Positions 25,914 through 35,676 of a DNA stretch of 64,000 nucleotides are shown here, in pieces. Below the pieces are notes generated by a model, which had not been told where the DNA came from, searched no databases, and worked only from the letters and a program-made list of their open reading frames with translations. The stretch's first letter is position 1; each line of letters starts with the position of its first letter. Position numbers and translations under genes: made by a program. The stretch spans positions 186,001 through 250,000 of the forward strand of contig NZ_CP144212.1 in assembly GCF_041378895.1 (NCBI RefSeq). The letters are read 5' to 3'. Origin of the DNA: Dechloromonas sp. ZY10 (GTDB lineage: Bacteria > Pseudomonadota > Gammaproteobacteria > Burkholderiales > Rhodocyclaceae).

Positions 25914-28900
25914 ATGAAGCAAGCAGATCATTTCGATACCGCCCGGCTGGGCTGGATCAAGCCCGACCTGGAGCGGGCCCTGGCGGCCGCCGGCGCTGCC
26001 CTGGAGGGGTTTGGCAGCGACGGCGATGCCGGACATTTGCTGCAGGCGCGCGAAGAGTTGCATCGGGTCTCCGGTGCCCTTACCTTGCTCGGCGGTCTCG
26101 ACGGCCTGCTGCGGCTGGTTGTCCGCTGCGAAGAGATTCTCGCCCGGCCGGCCTATCCCCCCGACCGCGCCTTGCTTGCCCGGCTGCAGGCCGGGGTGGC
26201 CGAAATCCGCAGCTATCTTGACGATCTGCAGGCCGGTCAACCCAATCAGGCGCTACGGCTGTGGCCGGTCTATCGAGAGTTGTGCGAAAGTGACGGTCAG
26301 CCCGCTCAGCGGGTTGATCTCTTCCATCCGGTGCTGCAGCCGTTTCCGCCGGTTGGCGGCGATGATGCTGCCAGCGTACCGGCCGAAGAGCGGTCGGCAC
26401 GGCTCAAGACCGCCCGGCTGGCATACCAGAAAGGCCTGCTGCTGTGGCTCAAGAAGCCGGATGAGGCCGAAGGCGGGCGTCGGCAGATGCGGGCGGCTGT
26501 GCAGGTGATTGCTGATTGTCACGAGGCGGGTGACGAACGCTCGCGCTGGCGGGTGGCCGTGGCTTTCCTCGATGCACTGGTGCTGAGTGCGGTCGCCGGC
26601 GAACCTTCGGCGCGCAACCTGTGTTCGCAGCTCGATGCCCGAATCCGTCGCCTGCTGGAAGGGCGGAGCGGTGAAGATGGCGAATTGCTGCGCCAGTTGC
26701 TGTTCCAGATTGCCCAGGTCGCGCCGCAGACCAGCGACGCAGTCGCCGCCGTACATGCAGCCTTTATGCTGGCGCTGCAGGCACCGAAGAGCCTGGCTGG
26801 CAGCGCGCAGGAGCCGGCACTGCGCCGCCTGCGCGAAATTCTGCAGGCGGCCGAGGACGACTGGCGGCGTTTCTGCGCCGGCCAGGCTGCCAGCCTGGCC
26901 GATTTTGCCCAGCAAATCCTGCAGGCCGCGCTGCTGTCGCACGAACTGGGTAACACCGACCTGCGCCGGCTGGCGCAAGGGCTGACTGCGGTCGTGACCT
27001 GGCTGGTCGAGGCGCCGTCGCGCCACCGCGACGCAGTGGCGATGGAAGTGGCAACCGCCATCCTGCTGTTTCAGAACGCACAGCAGCAGTTCCAGCAGCT
27101 GGATCGCGAATTTGCGCAGCAGGTCGACCGCATGGTCGATCGCCTGCATGCCTGCATTGCCGGCCGCATCCCGGTCAACGACGGCGAGCCGGCAGCGCTC
27201 GACGAAATGACCCGCCGGGCGCAAGAGTCGTTGCTGGTCGAGCAGGTCAGCCGGCAGATGCGCAACAATCTTGCCGGCGTCGAGCAGATGCTTGACCAGT
27301 ATTTCCGCCAGCCGACCGCCGAAACCGACCTGACTCCGCTGGAAGGACCGTTGCGGCAGGTTGCCGGTGCCTTGACCATGCTTGGCCACCTGCCGGCTGC
27401 CGCCGCTGTTCAGTCCTGCCTGGCCGACATCCGCCGGCTCGACCCCGGCGTCCCGGATACGGCATTGTGTGCCTCGCTGGCCGAGCGTCTGGCACTGCTT
27501 GGCTTCTTTGTCGATGCGCTGCCGCAGGGCGAGCACGATTTCACCGCTTTTTGCCGGCGGATTCAGGGGGAAGCGGCGGCCACGCTGCTGGCGGCTCCAC
27601 CGGTTCCCAGCCCGGCAGCGGTTGCTCCGGCGATCGACGGCGAATTGCTGGCCATCTTCCTCGAAGAGGGCGACAACGTACTCGCCAGTCTGCAGGAACA
27701 GGCTGCGGTCTTGCGCCGCAACCCCGGTCAGCGCCAGGCGCTGACCGATGTCCGGCGGGCTACGCATACGCTGAAGGGTAGCGGTCGCATGGTCGGCTTG
27801 CACCAATTGGGCGAGGCCGCCTGGGCTCTGGAGCAGGCCTATAACCACTGGCTGGCACAGGATCTGCCGGCCAGCCCCGAATTGCTGCAACTGCTGGCCG
27901 GGCAACAGACCTTGCTGGCCGACTGGCTGGCCCATCTGCGCTCGCCGCAAAGCCATCCGGCCCCCGACCCGCAGCCGCTGGTGCGGGCAGCCGAAGCCTT
28001 GCGCGGAGTGGTTGGCGTGCCGCTCGAAGATGAAATCCCGACGCTCGACGACGTTGTTCCGACCACCTCCGAGCCGCTGCCGCCAGAGAGCCCGGCAGTG
28101 CCGGCTCCCGGGGAGCAAACCGCCGAGGAGCCGCCCAGTGAGTTGGCCGCAGATCCTCTTACCGCACCGGCAGCGGAAAATCCATCGCTGCCACGGTCGA
28201 CCGCGGATCACGGCGATTTTCCCGCCACCACGCCGAGCGAGTCGGTCGCCTACACCGAGCCACCCAGCGGTCAGACGATCTCGATCTCGGCAACCCTCTA
28301 CGACATTTTCCGGATCGAGGCGCGCGAACACCTGCAAACCCTGGCCGCTGATCATGCCGACCTGCTGGCCTGCCCGCTGATGCCGACTCCGTTCGAAATG
28401 GCCCGGGCCGCACATACCCTGGGCGGGATCGCCGCCACGGTCGGCCTGATGCCATTGAACCACCTGGCGCTGGCGCTGGAGCGTGCGCTGCTGCGGCGCA
28501 ACCAGACCCTGGTGCCGAGTTGTCGCCACAGCCTGGAAATCCTGCGCCAGGCAATCGTCACGCTGGACGACATGTACGTCGCTGCCGGCGACGAGGAGTT
28601 GGTCGAGAAAGACACCTTGATCGCCGCCCTCGATGAACTGTTTCCGTCGGAGTTCGCCACGGTCGGGCCGGTGGAAGCCCCGGAAGCCCCGGAAGCCCCG
28701 GAAGCCCCGGAAGCCCCGGAAGCCCCGGAAGCCCCGGAAGCCCCGGAAGCCCCGGAAGCCCCGGAAGCCCCGGAAGCCCCGGAAGCCCCGGAAGCCCCGG
28801 AAGCCCCGGAAGCCCCGGAAGCCCCGGAAGCCCCGGAAGCCCCGGAAGCCCCGGAAGCCCCGGAAACCCCGGAAACCCCGGAAACCCCGGAAACCCCGGA

Positions 28901-31400
28901 AACCCCGGAAACCCCGGAAACCCCGGAAACCCCGGAAACCCCGGAAACCCCGGAAACCCCGGAAACCCCGGCGGCCGGGGGCGACGAGATTGATCCACGC
29001 CTGCTGGCGATCTTTCATGAAGAGGCTGCCGAGCAGTTGCCGGTGATGGCGTCGCTGCTCCGGCAGTGGCGCGAGCATCCGCGCGACCCCGAGCCGCCTG
29101 CCGCGCTGGCCCGCGTGCTCCACACTTTCAAGGGCAATGCGCGGATGGCCGGGGCGCTGCGCCTGGGCGAACAGGCGCATGCACTGGAGTCGCGGCTGGA
29201 GGCCGCGAGTTGCGGCCGTGAGCCGCTCAGTCTGGCCTTTTTCGATGGCTTCGAGGCCGAGTGCGATGCGCTGGCACTGGCCACCGACGCCCTGCGGCCG
29301 GAGGCCGGGGCCTTGCCGCTTGCCGGCGGTGGTGCGGAAAACCAGGCCCTGCCGTCCTTGCTGCCGGCCGCCGAGGCGCCCGACGTCACCCCGCTGCCGG
29401 CGCTCAAGCCGCCGCAGCTGGCATTGAGTCTGCTGCCGCCGGAGCCGCCGCCAACCAGTCCGGCACCGTTGCCGGTGGTCGCCACCTTGTCGCCGCCAGC
29501 AACGCCGACGCCGAGCGAGGCGCCGCAGCCGTCACCGGTGGCCGGCGACGGTGCCGCAGCGGAGGCCGGCGAAACGCGCGGATTGCTGTTGCGCGTGCGT
29601 GCCGAACTGGTGGACCGCCTGGTCAACGAGGCCGGCGAACTGTCGATTGCGCGCAGCCGGATCGAAGGCGAGATGCGCAACCTGAAGTCGTCGATGCTGG
29701 AATTGACCGACAATGTGATCCGCTTGCGCCGCCAGTTGCGCGAGATCGAAATCCAGGCCGAAACCCAGATGCAGGCACGCGTGGCGCAGACCAGCGAGAG
29801 TCACGACCAGTTCGATCCGCTGGAACTCGACCGCTTTACCCGTTTCCAGGAATTGACCCGCTTCATGGCCGAGTCGGTCAATGACGTGGCGACCGTGCAG
29901 CAGAACCTGCTCAAGCATCTCGACGATGCCAATGCCGCCTTGCTGGCCCAGTCGCGGCTCAATCGCGATCTGCAGCAGGAGTTGCTGGGCATGCGGATGC
30001 TGCCTTTTGCCAGCCAGGAAGAGCGACTGCACCGGGTGGTGCGACAGACGGCTCGGGCGACCAGCAAGCGGGCGCGCTTTGAAATCGTCGGCGGCCAGGT
30101 CGAAATCGACCGCTCGGTCCTCGACCGGATGCTCGGGCCGATCGAGCACATGCTGCGCAATGCGGTTGCGCACGGGATCGAGACTGCTGCCGAGCGGCAG
30201 GCGGCGGGCAAGGACGCAATCGGCGAAATCCGCCTCAGTCTGGCCCAGGAAGGCAACGAAATTGTACTGGTGCTCAGCGACGACGGGCGTGGCCTTGATC
30301 TGCAGCGGATTCGTGCGCGGGCAGCTGAAATGGGCCTGCCGCAGCATGCCGGAGAGGACGCCGGGGCGCTTTGCGAACTGATTTTTCAGCCCGGTTTTTC
30401 GACAGCTGATACGCTGACCAGCGATTCCGGCCGTGGCATCGGCATGGATGTGGTCAAGACCGAGGTTTCGGCGCTGGGCGGGCGGATCGAAATCGAAAAT
30501 CATCCTGGTCAGGGCTGCCAGTTCCGCATCTACCTGCCGCTGACGCTGGCGGTGACGCCGACCGTGCTGCTGCGTGCCGGGGCGCAGGTGTATGCGGTGC
30601 CGGCGGCGATGATCGAGCAGGTACTCGAACTCAAGAGCGGCGAGTTGCTCGAGGTCGTGCAGGCCGGCGAGGTGTGCTGGCACGACAAGACCTATCCCTT
30701 CCACTATCTGCCGCACCTGCTGGGCGACAGCCAGGCCGAGCCAGAGAGCCATCGCCTGACCTGGGTGCTGCTGCTGCGTTCCGGGACCCAGCGGGTGGCG
30801 GTACAGATTGATGAGTTGCAGGGTAATCAGGAAGTGGTGGTCAAGAACATCGGCGAACAGCTGGCGCGGGTGGTCGGAATTTCCGGCGCGACCGTGCTCG
30901 GCGACGGCCGTATCGTGCTGATCCTCAATCCGGTGGCGCTCGCGGCGCGGCGGCCGGCCTTCAATGTCGCGGCGCAGCTGGCGCCGGTCGAGGTTGATCA
31001 TGGCATCGAGCAGGATGCGCCGACGGTGATGGTGGTCGATGATTCCCTGACCGTGCGCAAGATTCTGACCCGGCTGCTGACCCGCGAGGATTACACCGTG
31101 GCCCAGGCCAAGGACGGGGTCGATGCGCTGGAGCAGCTGGCCGACCCGGAGCAGGCGCCGCAGGTGATCCTGTGCGATGTCGAGATGCCGCGGATGGACG
31201 GCTTTGACTTCCTGCGCAGCTTGCGCACCGATCCGCGTTACCAGTCCCTGCCGGTGATCATGATCACCTCGCGCACCGCCGACAAGCACCGCCAGCATGC
31301 GCTCGAACTGGGCGCCAATGCCTACCTTGGCAAGCCTTACGACGAGGGCGAGTTGCTGCGTCTGCTGGCCTCGTTCTGTCCGCGTCCGGGGGCGGGCTAG
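25914..31400 (+). CDS. chpA: Multi-domain chemotaxis kinase ChpA/PilL
   Basis: Hybrid CheA-type kinase of the type IV pilus system, 1828 residues. The N-terminal 560 residues are helical and resemble decayed Hpt modules. Three clear Hpt domains follow, with phosphorylatable H618 (THTLKGSG), H834 (AHTLGGIA) and H1070 (HTFKGNAR). Next come the dimerisation helices, the CheA ATPase ([38 protein letters not shown]), a CheW-like domain, and a receiver with D1755 in [12 protein letters not shown]. Between the second and third Hpt lies a linker of 33 tripeptides, (EAP)21(ETP)12, at residues 921-1019. A palindromic-element fragment lies in the Pro-rich linker near residue 760. Confidence 0.95.
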   Translation: MKQADHFDTARLGWIKPDLERALAAAGAALEGFGSDGDAGHLLQAREELHRVSGALTLLGGLDGLLRLVVRCEEILARPAYPPDRALLARLQAGVAEIRSYLDDLQAGQPNQALRLWPVYRELCESDGQPAQRVDLFHPVLQPFPPVGGDDAASVPAEERSARLKTARLAYQKGLLLWLKKPDEAEGGRRQMRAAVQVIADCHEAGDERSRWRVAVAFLDALVLSAVAGEPSARNLCSQLDARIRRLLEGRSGEDGELLRQLLFQIAQVAPQTSDAVAAVHAAFMLALQAPKSLAGSAQEPALRRLREILQAAEDDWRRFCAGQAASLADFAQQILQAALLSHELGNTDLRRLAQGLTAVVTWLVEAPSRHRDAVAMEVATAILLFQNAQQQFQQLDREFAQQVDRMVDRLHACIAGRIPVNDGEPAALDEMTRRAQESLLVEQVSRQMRNNLAGVEQMLDQYFRQPTAETDLTPLEGPLRQVAGALTMLGHLPAAAAVQSCLADIRRLDPGVPDTALCASLAERLALLGFFVDALPQGEHDFTAFCRRIQGEAAATLLAAPPVPSPAAVAPAIDGELLAIFLEEGDNVLASLQEQAAVLRRNPGQRQALTDVRRATHTLKGSGRMVGLHQLGEAAWALEQAYNHWLAQDLPASPELLQLLAGQQTLLADWLAHLRSPQSHPAPDPQPLVRAAEALRGVVGVPLEDEIPTLDDVVPTTSEPLPPESPAVPAPGEQTAEEPPSELAADPLTAPAAENPSLPRSTADHGDFPATTPSESVAYTEPPSGQTISISATLYDIFRIEAREHLQTLAADHADLLACPLMPTPFEMARAAHTLGGIAATVGLMPLNHLALALERALLRRNQTLVPSCRHSLEILRQAIVTLDDMYVAAGDEELVEKDTLIAALDELFPSEFATVGPVEAPEAPEAPEAPEAPEAPEAPEAPEAPEAPEAPEAPEAPEAPEAPEAPEAPEAPEAPEAPEAPETPETPETPETPETPETPETPETPETPETPETPETPAAGGDEIDPRLLAIFHEEAAEQLPVMASLLRQWREHPRDPEPPAALARVLHTFKGNARMAGALRLGEQAHALESRLEAASCGREPLSLAFFDGFEAECDALALATDALRPEAGALPLAGGGAENQALPSLLPAAEAPDVTPLPALKPPQLALSLLPPEPPPTSPAPLPVVATLSPPATPTPSEAPQPSPVAGDGAAAEAGETRGLLLRVRAELVDRLVNEAGELSIARSRIEGEMRNLKSSMLELTDNVIRLRRQLREIEIQAETQMQARVAQTSESHDQFDPLELDRFTRFQELTRFMAESVNDVATVQQNLLKHLDDANAALLAQSRLNRDLQQELLGMRMLPFASQEERLHRVVRQTARATSKRARFEIVGGQVEIDRSVLDRMLGPIEHMLRNAVAHGIETAAERQAAGKDAIGEIRLSLAQEGNEIVLVLSDDGRGLDLQRIRARAAEMGLPQHAGEDAGALCELIFQPGFSTADTLTSDSGRGIGMDVVKTEVSALGGRIEIENHPGQGCQFRIYLPLTLAVTPTVLLRAGAQVYAVPAAMIEQVLELKSGELLEVVQAGEVCWHDKTYPFHYLPHLLGDSQAEPESHRLTWVLLLRSGTQRVAVQIDELQGNQEVVVKNIGEQLARVVGISGATVLGDGRIVLILNPVALAARRPAFNVAAQLAPVEVDHGIEQDAPTVMVVDDSLTVRKILTRLLTREDYTVAQAKDGVDALEQLADPEQAPQVILCDVEMPRMDGFDFLRSLRTDPRYQSLPVIMITSRTADKHRQHALELGANAYLGKPYDEGELLRLLASFCPRPGAG
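28191..28206. repeat. Partial palindromic-element copy in the chpA linker
   Basis: CCACGGTCGACCGCGG, flanked on the left by GCAGCGGAAAATCC and on the right by GATCACGGCGATTTTCCC. It lies in a disordered Pro-rich linker. Unlike most coding copies it is read as P-R-S-T-A, not T-V-D-R. Confidence 0.55.
28674..28970. repeat. 33-copy 9-bp tandem repeat (minisatellite) in chpA
   Basis: 21 perfect units GAAGCCCCG (28674-28862) are followed by 12 perfect units GAAACCCCG (28863-28970). They encode (Glu-Ala-Pro)21 and (Glu-Thr-Pro)12. The two blocks differ by one base per unit and meet without mixing, which points to recent unit-by-unit expansion. Because 9 is a multiple of 3, copy changes keep the frame. 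Confidence 0.98.
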
Positions 31401-31443
31401 GCGGTCTGCCGGCGCGGCCGCAGGGGGGGGGGCGTAAACGCCA

Positions 31444-31468
31444 ACAGGCCCGCGCTGGGCGGGCCTGT
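31444..31468. terminator. Hairpin between convergent chpA and the hydroxyacyl-CoA dehydrogenase gene
   Basis: ACAGGCCCGC, loop GCTGG, GCGGGCCTGT: ten perfect pairs. T runs on either side are poor. Its position between convergent genes suggests a bidirectional terminator. Confidence 0.55.
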
Positions 31469-31489
31469 CCGGGATTTGCTGCGGTCGGC

Positions 31490-32341
31490 TTATTCGTAGG
31501 TGTAGAAGCCCTTGCCGACCTTGCGGCCGAGATAGCCGGCTTCGACCATTTCAACCAGCAGCGGGGCCGGGCGGTACTTCGGATCCTTGGTCCCTTCGAA
31601 CAGCACCTGCATCACCGCCAGTTCGACGTCGAGGCCGATCATGTCGCACAGCGCCAGCGGGCCGATCGGGTGGTTGCAGCCGAGCTTCATCGCTTCGTCG
31701 ATCGAGGCGGCGTCGGCCAGGCCTTCGCCCAGCGCGAAGATGGCTTCGTTGATCATCGGGCAGAGCAGGCGATTGACCACGAAACCCGGGCTGTTCTTGA
31801 CCTGCACCGGGGTCTTGCCGACCGCCTTGGCCAGCGTTTCGACTGCGGCGTAGGTGCTGTCGCTGGTCTGCAGGCCGCGAATCACCTCAACCAGCGCCAT
31901 CATCGGTACCGGGTTGAAGAAGTGCATGCCGATCACCTGGGCCGGGCGCTTGGTCGCAGCCGCCAGCTTGGTGATCGAGATCGACGAGGTGTTGGAGGCG
32001 ATGATCGCATCCGGCTTGGCCAGGTCGTCGAGCTGCTTGAAGATGCGCGTCTTCAACTCGAAGTTCTCGGTCGCGGCTTCGATGATCAGGTCCACGTCCT
32101 TGAGCGCGGCGACATCGGTCGCGGTGCCGATCAGGGCCAGTGCGGCGGCCTTCTGCTCGGCGCTCATCTTTTCCTTCTTGATCAGGCGGTCGAGGCTGCC
32201 GGCGATGGTGGCCACGCCTTTCTGCACGGCGGCTTCCGAAATGTCGGCCATGATCACGCGGAAACCGGCGACTGCGAATGCCTGGGCAATGCCGTTGCCC
32301 ATCGTGCCGGCGCCGACGATACCGATTGTTTTGATGTCCAT
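31490..32341 (-). CDS. 3-hydroxybutyryl-CoA dehydrogenase
   Basis: NAD(P)-dependent oxidation or reduction of (S)-3-hydroxyacyl-CoA, probably in butyrate, polyhydroxyalkanoate or fatty acid metabolism. The 283 residues match the Hbd/PaaH family. The Rossmann motif is [53 protein letters not shown] contains the catalytic region in part, with His in GMHFFNPVP, and [18 protein letters not shown] follows. The end, [15 protein letters not shown], is standard. It stands alone, divergent from hypF. Confidence 0.93.
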   Translation of the reverse strand: MDIKTIGIVGAGTMGNGIAQAFAVAGFRVIMADISEAAVQKGVATIAGSLDRLIKKEKMSAEQKAAALALIGTATDVAALKDVDLIIEAATENFELKTRIFKQLDDLAKPDAIIASNTSSISITKLAAATKRPAQVIGMHFFNPVPMMALVEVIRGLQTSDSTYAAVETLAKAVGKTPVQVKNSPGFVVNRLLCPMINEAIFALGEGLADAASIDEAMKLGCNHPIGPLALCDMIGLDVELAVMQVLFEGTKDPKYRPAPLLVEMVEAGYLGRKVGKGFYTYE

Positions 32342-32556
32342 GTTTGCGTCTTTCTGTTCTCTAAGTGGTGTTATGGTTTTCTTCCATACGTGGGCGTATG
32401 GAAGACGGCACTTTAATTAACTTGCCGGGACTCTGCAATCGGGAAAGGAGACGGTGCAAACGCCCTATGCCGGCTGTTTTTAATCCGGGTCACGCCGGCT
32501 ACGGCGAGATTGGCGTAAGCTCCCGCCGCGACGGCAGGAACAGGAAAGGACGGGAA

Positions 32557-35082
32557 ATGCGCGGATGGCGGGTGCGCGGCTTGGTGCAGGGCGTGGGCTT
32601 TCGCCCCTGCGTGTGGCGGCTGGCCAGGGAAATGGGTTTGTCTGGCTGGGTGCGCAACGATGCTGCCGGAGTGACCCTGGCGTTGCAGGCAGATGCGGTC
32701 GCGGCGGAGGCGCTGCTTACCCGTCTGCGTTCCGAATTGCCGCTGCTGGCGCCGCTGGCCAGGATCGATGCGATCGAGGAAATCACGTTGGCGGCCGACG
32801 ATCCACCCCTGCCGGCCGCTGGTTTCGTGATTGTCGACAGCCTGGCCGGCGCTGCTGCCACGGCCATCGGCCCGGATGCCGCGATCTGCCCCGCCTGTAT
32901 CGCTGAAATGTGCGACCCCGCCGGGCGCCGCTGGCGCCATGCCTTTATCACCTGTACCCACTGTGGCCCGCGCTACACCGTCAGCGCCGGCATTCCCTAC
33001 GACCGCGCGCGTACCAGCCTGGCCCCGTTCCCGCTCTGTCCGTCCTGTGCGGCGGAATATGCCGATCCGGCTGACCGCCGCTTTCACGCCGAAACCACCT
33101 GTTGTCCGGCTTGCGGCCCGCGTTTGCAATGGCGGGAGGCAAAAGACGGGAGATTCACGGTCGACCGTGAATCCGGGGCAAAAAGCGGCGTAAGCGAGGG
33201 CGCGTCCGGCTTGGCCCCGGTGGTCAGCGGGCTGGTCGAGCCTGCCGCTGGTGATCCGATTGCCATTACGCTGGCCTGGCTGCGCGCCGGGCGGATCGTT
33301 GCGCTCAAAGGACTGGGCGGTTTCCATCTCGCCTGCGATGCCGACAATCCGGCTGCCGTCGCCGAGTTGCGCCGGCGCAAGGCGCGCGATGCCAAGCCCT
33401 TCGCGGTGATGGCGCTGAACGCAGCTTCGGTCGCCGATCTGGCGCAGCTTGCACCGGCTGACGAAGCTTTGCTGCGGTCTCCGGCGGCGCCCATCGTGCT
33501 CTGCACCAAAGGTCCGCGTGATCTGCCTGGCGTCGCGCCGGGCTTGGGCGAAATCGGCCTGCTGCGCCCGGGGACGCCGCTGCATCTGCTGCTCTGGCAC
33601 GAAGCTGCCGGGCGGCCGGCCGGCGTCGACTGGATGATGGCGCCGTCGCCGCTGCGGCTGGTGATGACCAGCGCCAACCCCGGCGGCGAGCCGCTGGTGA
33701 TCGACAATGCCGAAGCCGTGGCGCGGTTGGCCGGGATCGCCGACGCCTTCTTGCTGCACGACCGGGCGATTGTTGTCCGTTGCGACGACAGCCTGCTACG
33801 GTCGACGGCGCTGGGGCCGCAATTCCTGCGTCGGGCACGCGGTTACGCGCCCTTGCCGCTGCGCTTGCCGGCTGGCGGCACGCCGGGCCTGGCGCTGGGC
33901 GGCTACCTGAAGAACACGATCTGCGTGCTGCGCGGTGAGCAGGCTTTCTTGTCGCAACACGTCGGCAGTCTCGACAATGCCGCGACCCTGGCCTTTCTCG
34001 ATGAAGCCGTCACCCACCTGCTGGCGATTCTCGATGTCCGTCCGGCCTGGGTTGCGCACGACGCGCATCCCGATTACCCGTCAACGCAACTGGCGCAGCA
34101 ACTGGCGGCGCGCTGGGGCGTGCCGGCACTGGCGGTACCGCACCATGCCGCGCATCTGGCGGCGGTTGCCGCCGAGTATGGCGAGCGCGGGCCGTTACTC
34201 GGGCTGGCGCTTGATGGGGTCGGGCTGGGCAGTGACGGGGGGCTGTGGGGCGGCGAATTGCTGGCGCTTGATTTACGTCCCGAAGCGGGGGAGGAAGCTG
34301 CGGCGGTGCACCCCTGCCGCCGGCTCGGCCAGTTGCGACCGCTGGCCTTGCCCGGTGGCGATCGTGCCGCGCGCGAACCGTGGCGGATGGCCGTCGCGGC
34401 CTTGCATGCGCTCGGATACCACGAGCGAATCTCCGGTTGGCTGGCGGCGACCTGGCCGGAGCAGGATTTGGGGCCGCTGCTGCAGATGCTCGACCGGGGG
34501 CTGCGCTGCCCGCCGACTTCCAGCCTTGGTCGAGTCTTCGATGCGGCGGCGGGGCTGCTTGGCTTGCGCGCGGTCGCAGCTTACGAAGGGCAGGCGGCGA
34601 TGGAGTTGGAGGCGCTGGCGCGTTGCTGGATCGTCGAACACGGCGAGCCGGCCCCCCTCGCCGACGGCTTTCATCTCGGCGAGAACGCTGCCGGGAGGCT
34701 CGAACTGGACCTGCTGCCCTTGCTCGCAACGCTGGCCGCCTTGGCCCCGTCGGAACGCGAAGCGCGAGCGGCGGCAGCGGCGCTATTCCACGTGACGCTG
34801 GCAGCAGCACTGGAAAAATGGCTGCTGGCCACGGTCGACCGTGAATCAGGGCAAAAACCCGGGGGGCGGGCAATTGCCGGAGATGGGGGGGCGGCAGGGC
34901 AGCCTGCGGGACCGGTTTGCTACCTGGCCGGCGGCTGTGCGCAAAACACCTTGCTGGTCGGCTTGCTGGCTGCGCGGCTGGCGGCGTCCGGTGGCGAATT
35001 GCGCCTGCCGCAACAGGCCCCGGCCAACGATGGCGGGCTGGCCTTGGGACAGGCCTGGTGGGCGCGTTGTCACATGATTTAA
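32557..35082 (+). CDS. hypF: Carbamoyltransferase HypF, carrying two palindromic-element insertions
   Basis: Makes the carbamoyl group that HypE turns into the cyanide ligand of [NiFe] hydrogenase. The ATG chosen gives MRGWRVRGLVQGVGFRPCVWRLA, the acylphosphatase domain; the open frame upstream is not conserved. Two zinc-finger pairs follow (CPACIAEMCD ... CTHCGPRYT; CPSCAAEYADP ... CCPACGPRL), then the YrdC-like domain (GRIVALKGLGGFHLACDA) and the carbamoyltransferase domain (HDAHPDYPST, PHHAAHLAAVAAEYG, LALDGVGLGSDGGLWGGE). At 841 residues it exceeds the usual 750-780. The excess includes FTVDRES (200-206) after the zinc fingers and TVDRESG (759-765) near the C terminus, each from a palindromic element. 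It is separated from the main hyp/hox cluster. Confidence 0.95.
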   Translation: MRGWRVRGLVQGVGFRPCVWRLAREMGLSGWVRNDAAGVTLALQADAVAAEALLTRLRSELPLLAPLARIDAIEEITLAADDPPLPAAGFVIVDSLAGAAATAIGPDAAICPACIAEMCDPAGRRWRHAFITCTHCGPRYTVSAGIPYDRARTSLAPFPLCPSCAAEYADPADRRFHAETTCCPACGPRLQWREAKDGRFTVDRESGAKSGVSEGASGLAPVVSGLVEPAAGDPIAITLAWLRAGRIVALKGLGGFHLACDADNPAAVAELRRRKARDAKPFAVMALNAASVADLAQLAPADEALLRSPAAPIVLCTKGPRDLPGVAPGLGEIGLLRPGTPLHLLLWHEAAGRPAGVDWMMAPSPLRLVMTSANPGGEPLVIDNAEAVARLAGIADAFLLHDRAIVVRCDDSLLRSTALGPQFLRRARGYAPLPLRLPAGGTPGLALGGYLKNTICVLRGEQAFLSQHVGSLDNAATLAFLDEAVTHLLAILDVRPAWVAHDAHPDYPSTQLAQQLAARWGVPALAVPHHAAHLAAVAAEYGERGPLLGLALDGVGLGSDGGLWGGELLALDLRPEAGEEAAAVHPCRRLGQLRPLALPGGDRAAREPWRMAVAALHALGYHERISGWLAATWPEQDLGPLLQMLDRGLRCPPTSSLGRVFDAAAGLLGLRAVAAYEGQAAMELEALARCWIVEHGEPAPLADGFHLGENAAGRLELDLLPLLATLAALAPSEREARAAAAALFHVTLAAALEKWLLATVDRESGQKPGGRAIAGDGGAAGQPAGPVCYLAGGCAQNTLLVGLLAARLAASGGELRLPQQAPANDGGLALGQAWWARCHMI
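33139..33192. repeat. Palindromic element copy 1 inside hypF
   Basis: Full-length TTCACGGTCGACCGTGAA at 33154-33171. The left flank is GGCAAAAGACGGGAGA and the right flank TCCGGGGCAAAAAGCGGCG. It is translated as F-T-V-D-R-E-S-G-A-K-S, in a spot between the zinc fingers and the YrdC domain where HypF proteins have no conserved sequence. Confidence 0.9.
34813..34862. repeat. Palindromic element copy 2 inside hypF
   Basis: CACGGTCGACCGTG at 34830-34843. The right arm GGG-CAAAAA-CCC at 34849-34860 is a mini-hairpin, and the left flank is GGAAAAATGGC. It is translated as A-T-V-D-R-E-S-G-Q-K-P, the same frame as copy 1. Confidence 0.9.
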
Positions 35083-35100
35083 GTTTTTTTCAGAAACCTC

Positions 35101-35128
35101 TTGTCTTTTCCTGGAACTTGCCTATAAT
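35101..35128 (+). promoter_or_regulatory. Sigma-70 promoter of the tRNA genes
   Basis: TTGTCT, 16 bases, then a perfect TATAAT (35123-35128), followed by the GC-rich discriminator GGCGCTCC typical of stable RNA promoters. tRNA-Asn starts about 45 bases downstream. Confidence 0.8.
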
Positions 35129-35173
35129 GGCGCTCCTCACGACGCCAAACGTGAAAAACATTTGGTGAAGTGT

Positions 35174-35249
35174 TCCCCGATAGCTCAGTCGGTAGAGCGC
35201 CGGACTGTTAATCCGTAGGTCCCTGGTTCGAGCCCAGGTCGGGGAGCCA
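35174..35249 (+). tRNA. tRNA-Asn (GTT)
   Basis: TCCCCGA pairs with TCGGGGA as the acceptor stem. The D loop AGCTCAGTCGGTAGAGC, anticodon loop CTGTTAA (anticodon GTT) and TTCGAGC arm are all present. The encoded end is GCCA, so CCA is in the gene. Confidence 0.97.
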
Positions 35250-35258
35250 AGTTGCTTG

Positions 35259-35282
35259 CGGCTCGCGGTGCGAGCCGTTTTT
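35259..35282 (+). terminator. Terminator-like hairpin between the two tRNA genes
   Basis: CGGCTCG, loop CGGTG, CGAGCCG, then TTTTT. This is a standard intrinsic terminator shape, yet it sits seven bases before tRNA-Thr. Confidence 0.75.
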
Positions 35283-35289
35283 GCATGTT

Positions 35290-35364
<75 letters not shown>

Positions 35365-35418
35365 CGCCTTCTTCCGGATACCGCCCGGAAGTTCCATTCC
35401 CCCATCTCCCCGTCCGCC

Positions 35419-35613
35419 ATGTCGCATCGTCTGTATGCCGCTTTGTGCCTGTTGCCCTTGCTTTCCGGCTGCTCGGTGATCGCGGTCGCAGATGCCGCCG
35501 TGACGGTGGCTGCAACCACGGTCAAGGTCGGGGCGACTGTCGTCGAAACGGCGGTGGATGTGACGGCCGCCGGGGTTCGCGCAGTCGCCGGCAGCAACGA
35601 TAAAGAAGATTGA
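35419..35613 (+). CDS. Small lipoprotein
   Basis: A 64-residue protein with a lipoprotein signal: basic MSHR, hydrophobic LYAALCLLPL, then lipobox LSGC with the acylated Cys at about position 18. The mature part is short, with repeated Val/Ala/Thr heptads (VTVAATTVKVGATVVETAVDVTAAG), perhaps an amphipathic membrane-associated helix. It resembles the small betaproteobacterial lipoproteins of the SGCSVI...VDVTAAGV type. Function unknown. It lies between tRNA-Thr and the convergent heptosyltransferase gene. Confidence 0.8.
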   Translation: MSHRLYAALCLLPLLSGCSVIAVADAAVTVAATTVKVGATVVETAVDVTAAGVRAVAGSNDKED

Positions 35614-35676
35614 GCAGGCCGAGGCCTGCGTCCGTGCCAGCAGGGGCTGGCGGTGTCCCAACTGTTTTGCTGAAAT

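Noticed and set aside
28674..28970. CRISPR array
   Set aside because: Units are 9 bases, contiguous and without spacers, and no cas genes are present. It is an in-frame coding minisatellite.
28633..29046. Collagen-like or Lys-Pro-Arg repeat proteins read from other frames of the chpA repeat
   Set aside because: The 9-bp repeat keeps all frames open, giving FRG, PGF or PRK repeats. They have no start signal or conserved domain, and ChpA domains flank the repeat in the real frame.
32365..32556. A longer HypF start
   Set aside because: The added residues are not protein-like. The acylphosphatase domain begins right at MRGWRVRG, with AGGAAAGGACGGG before it.
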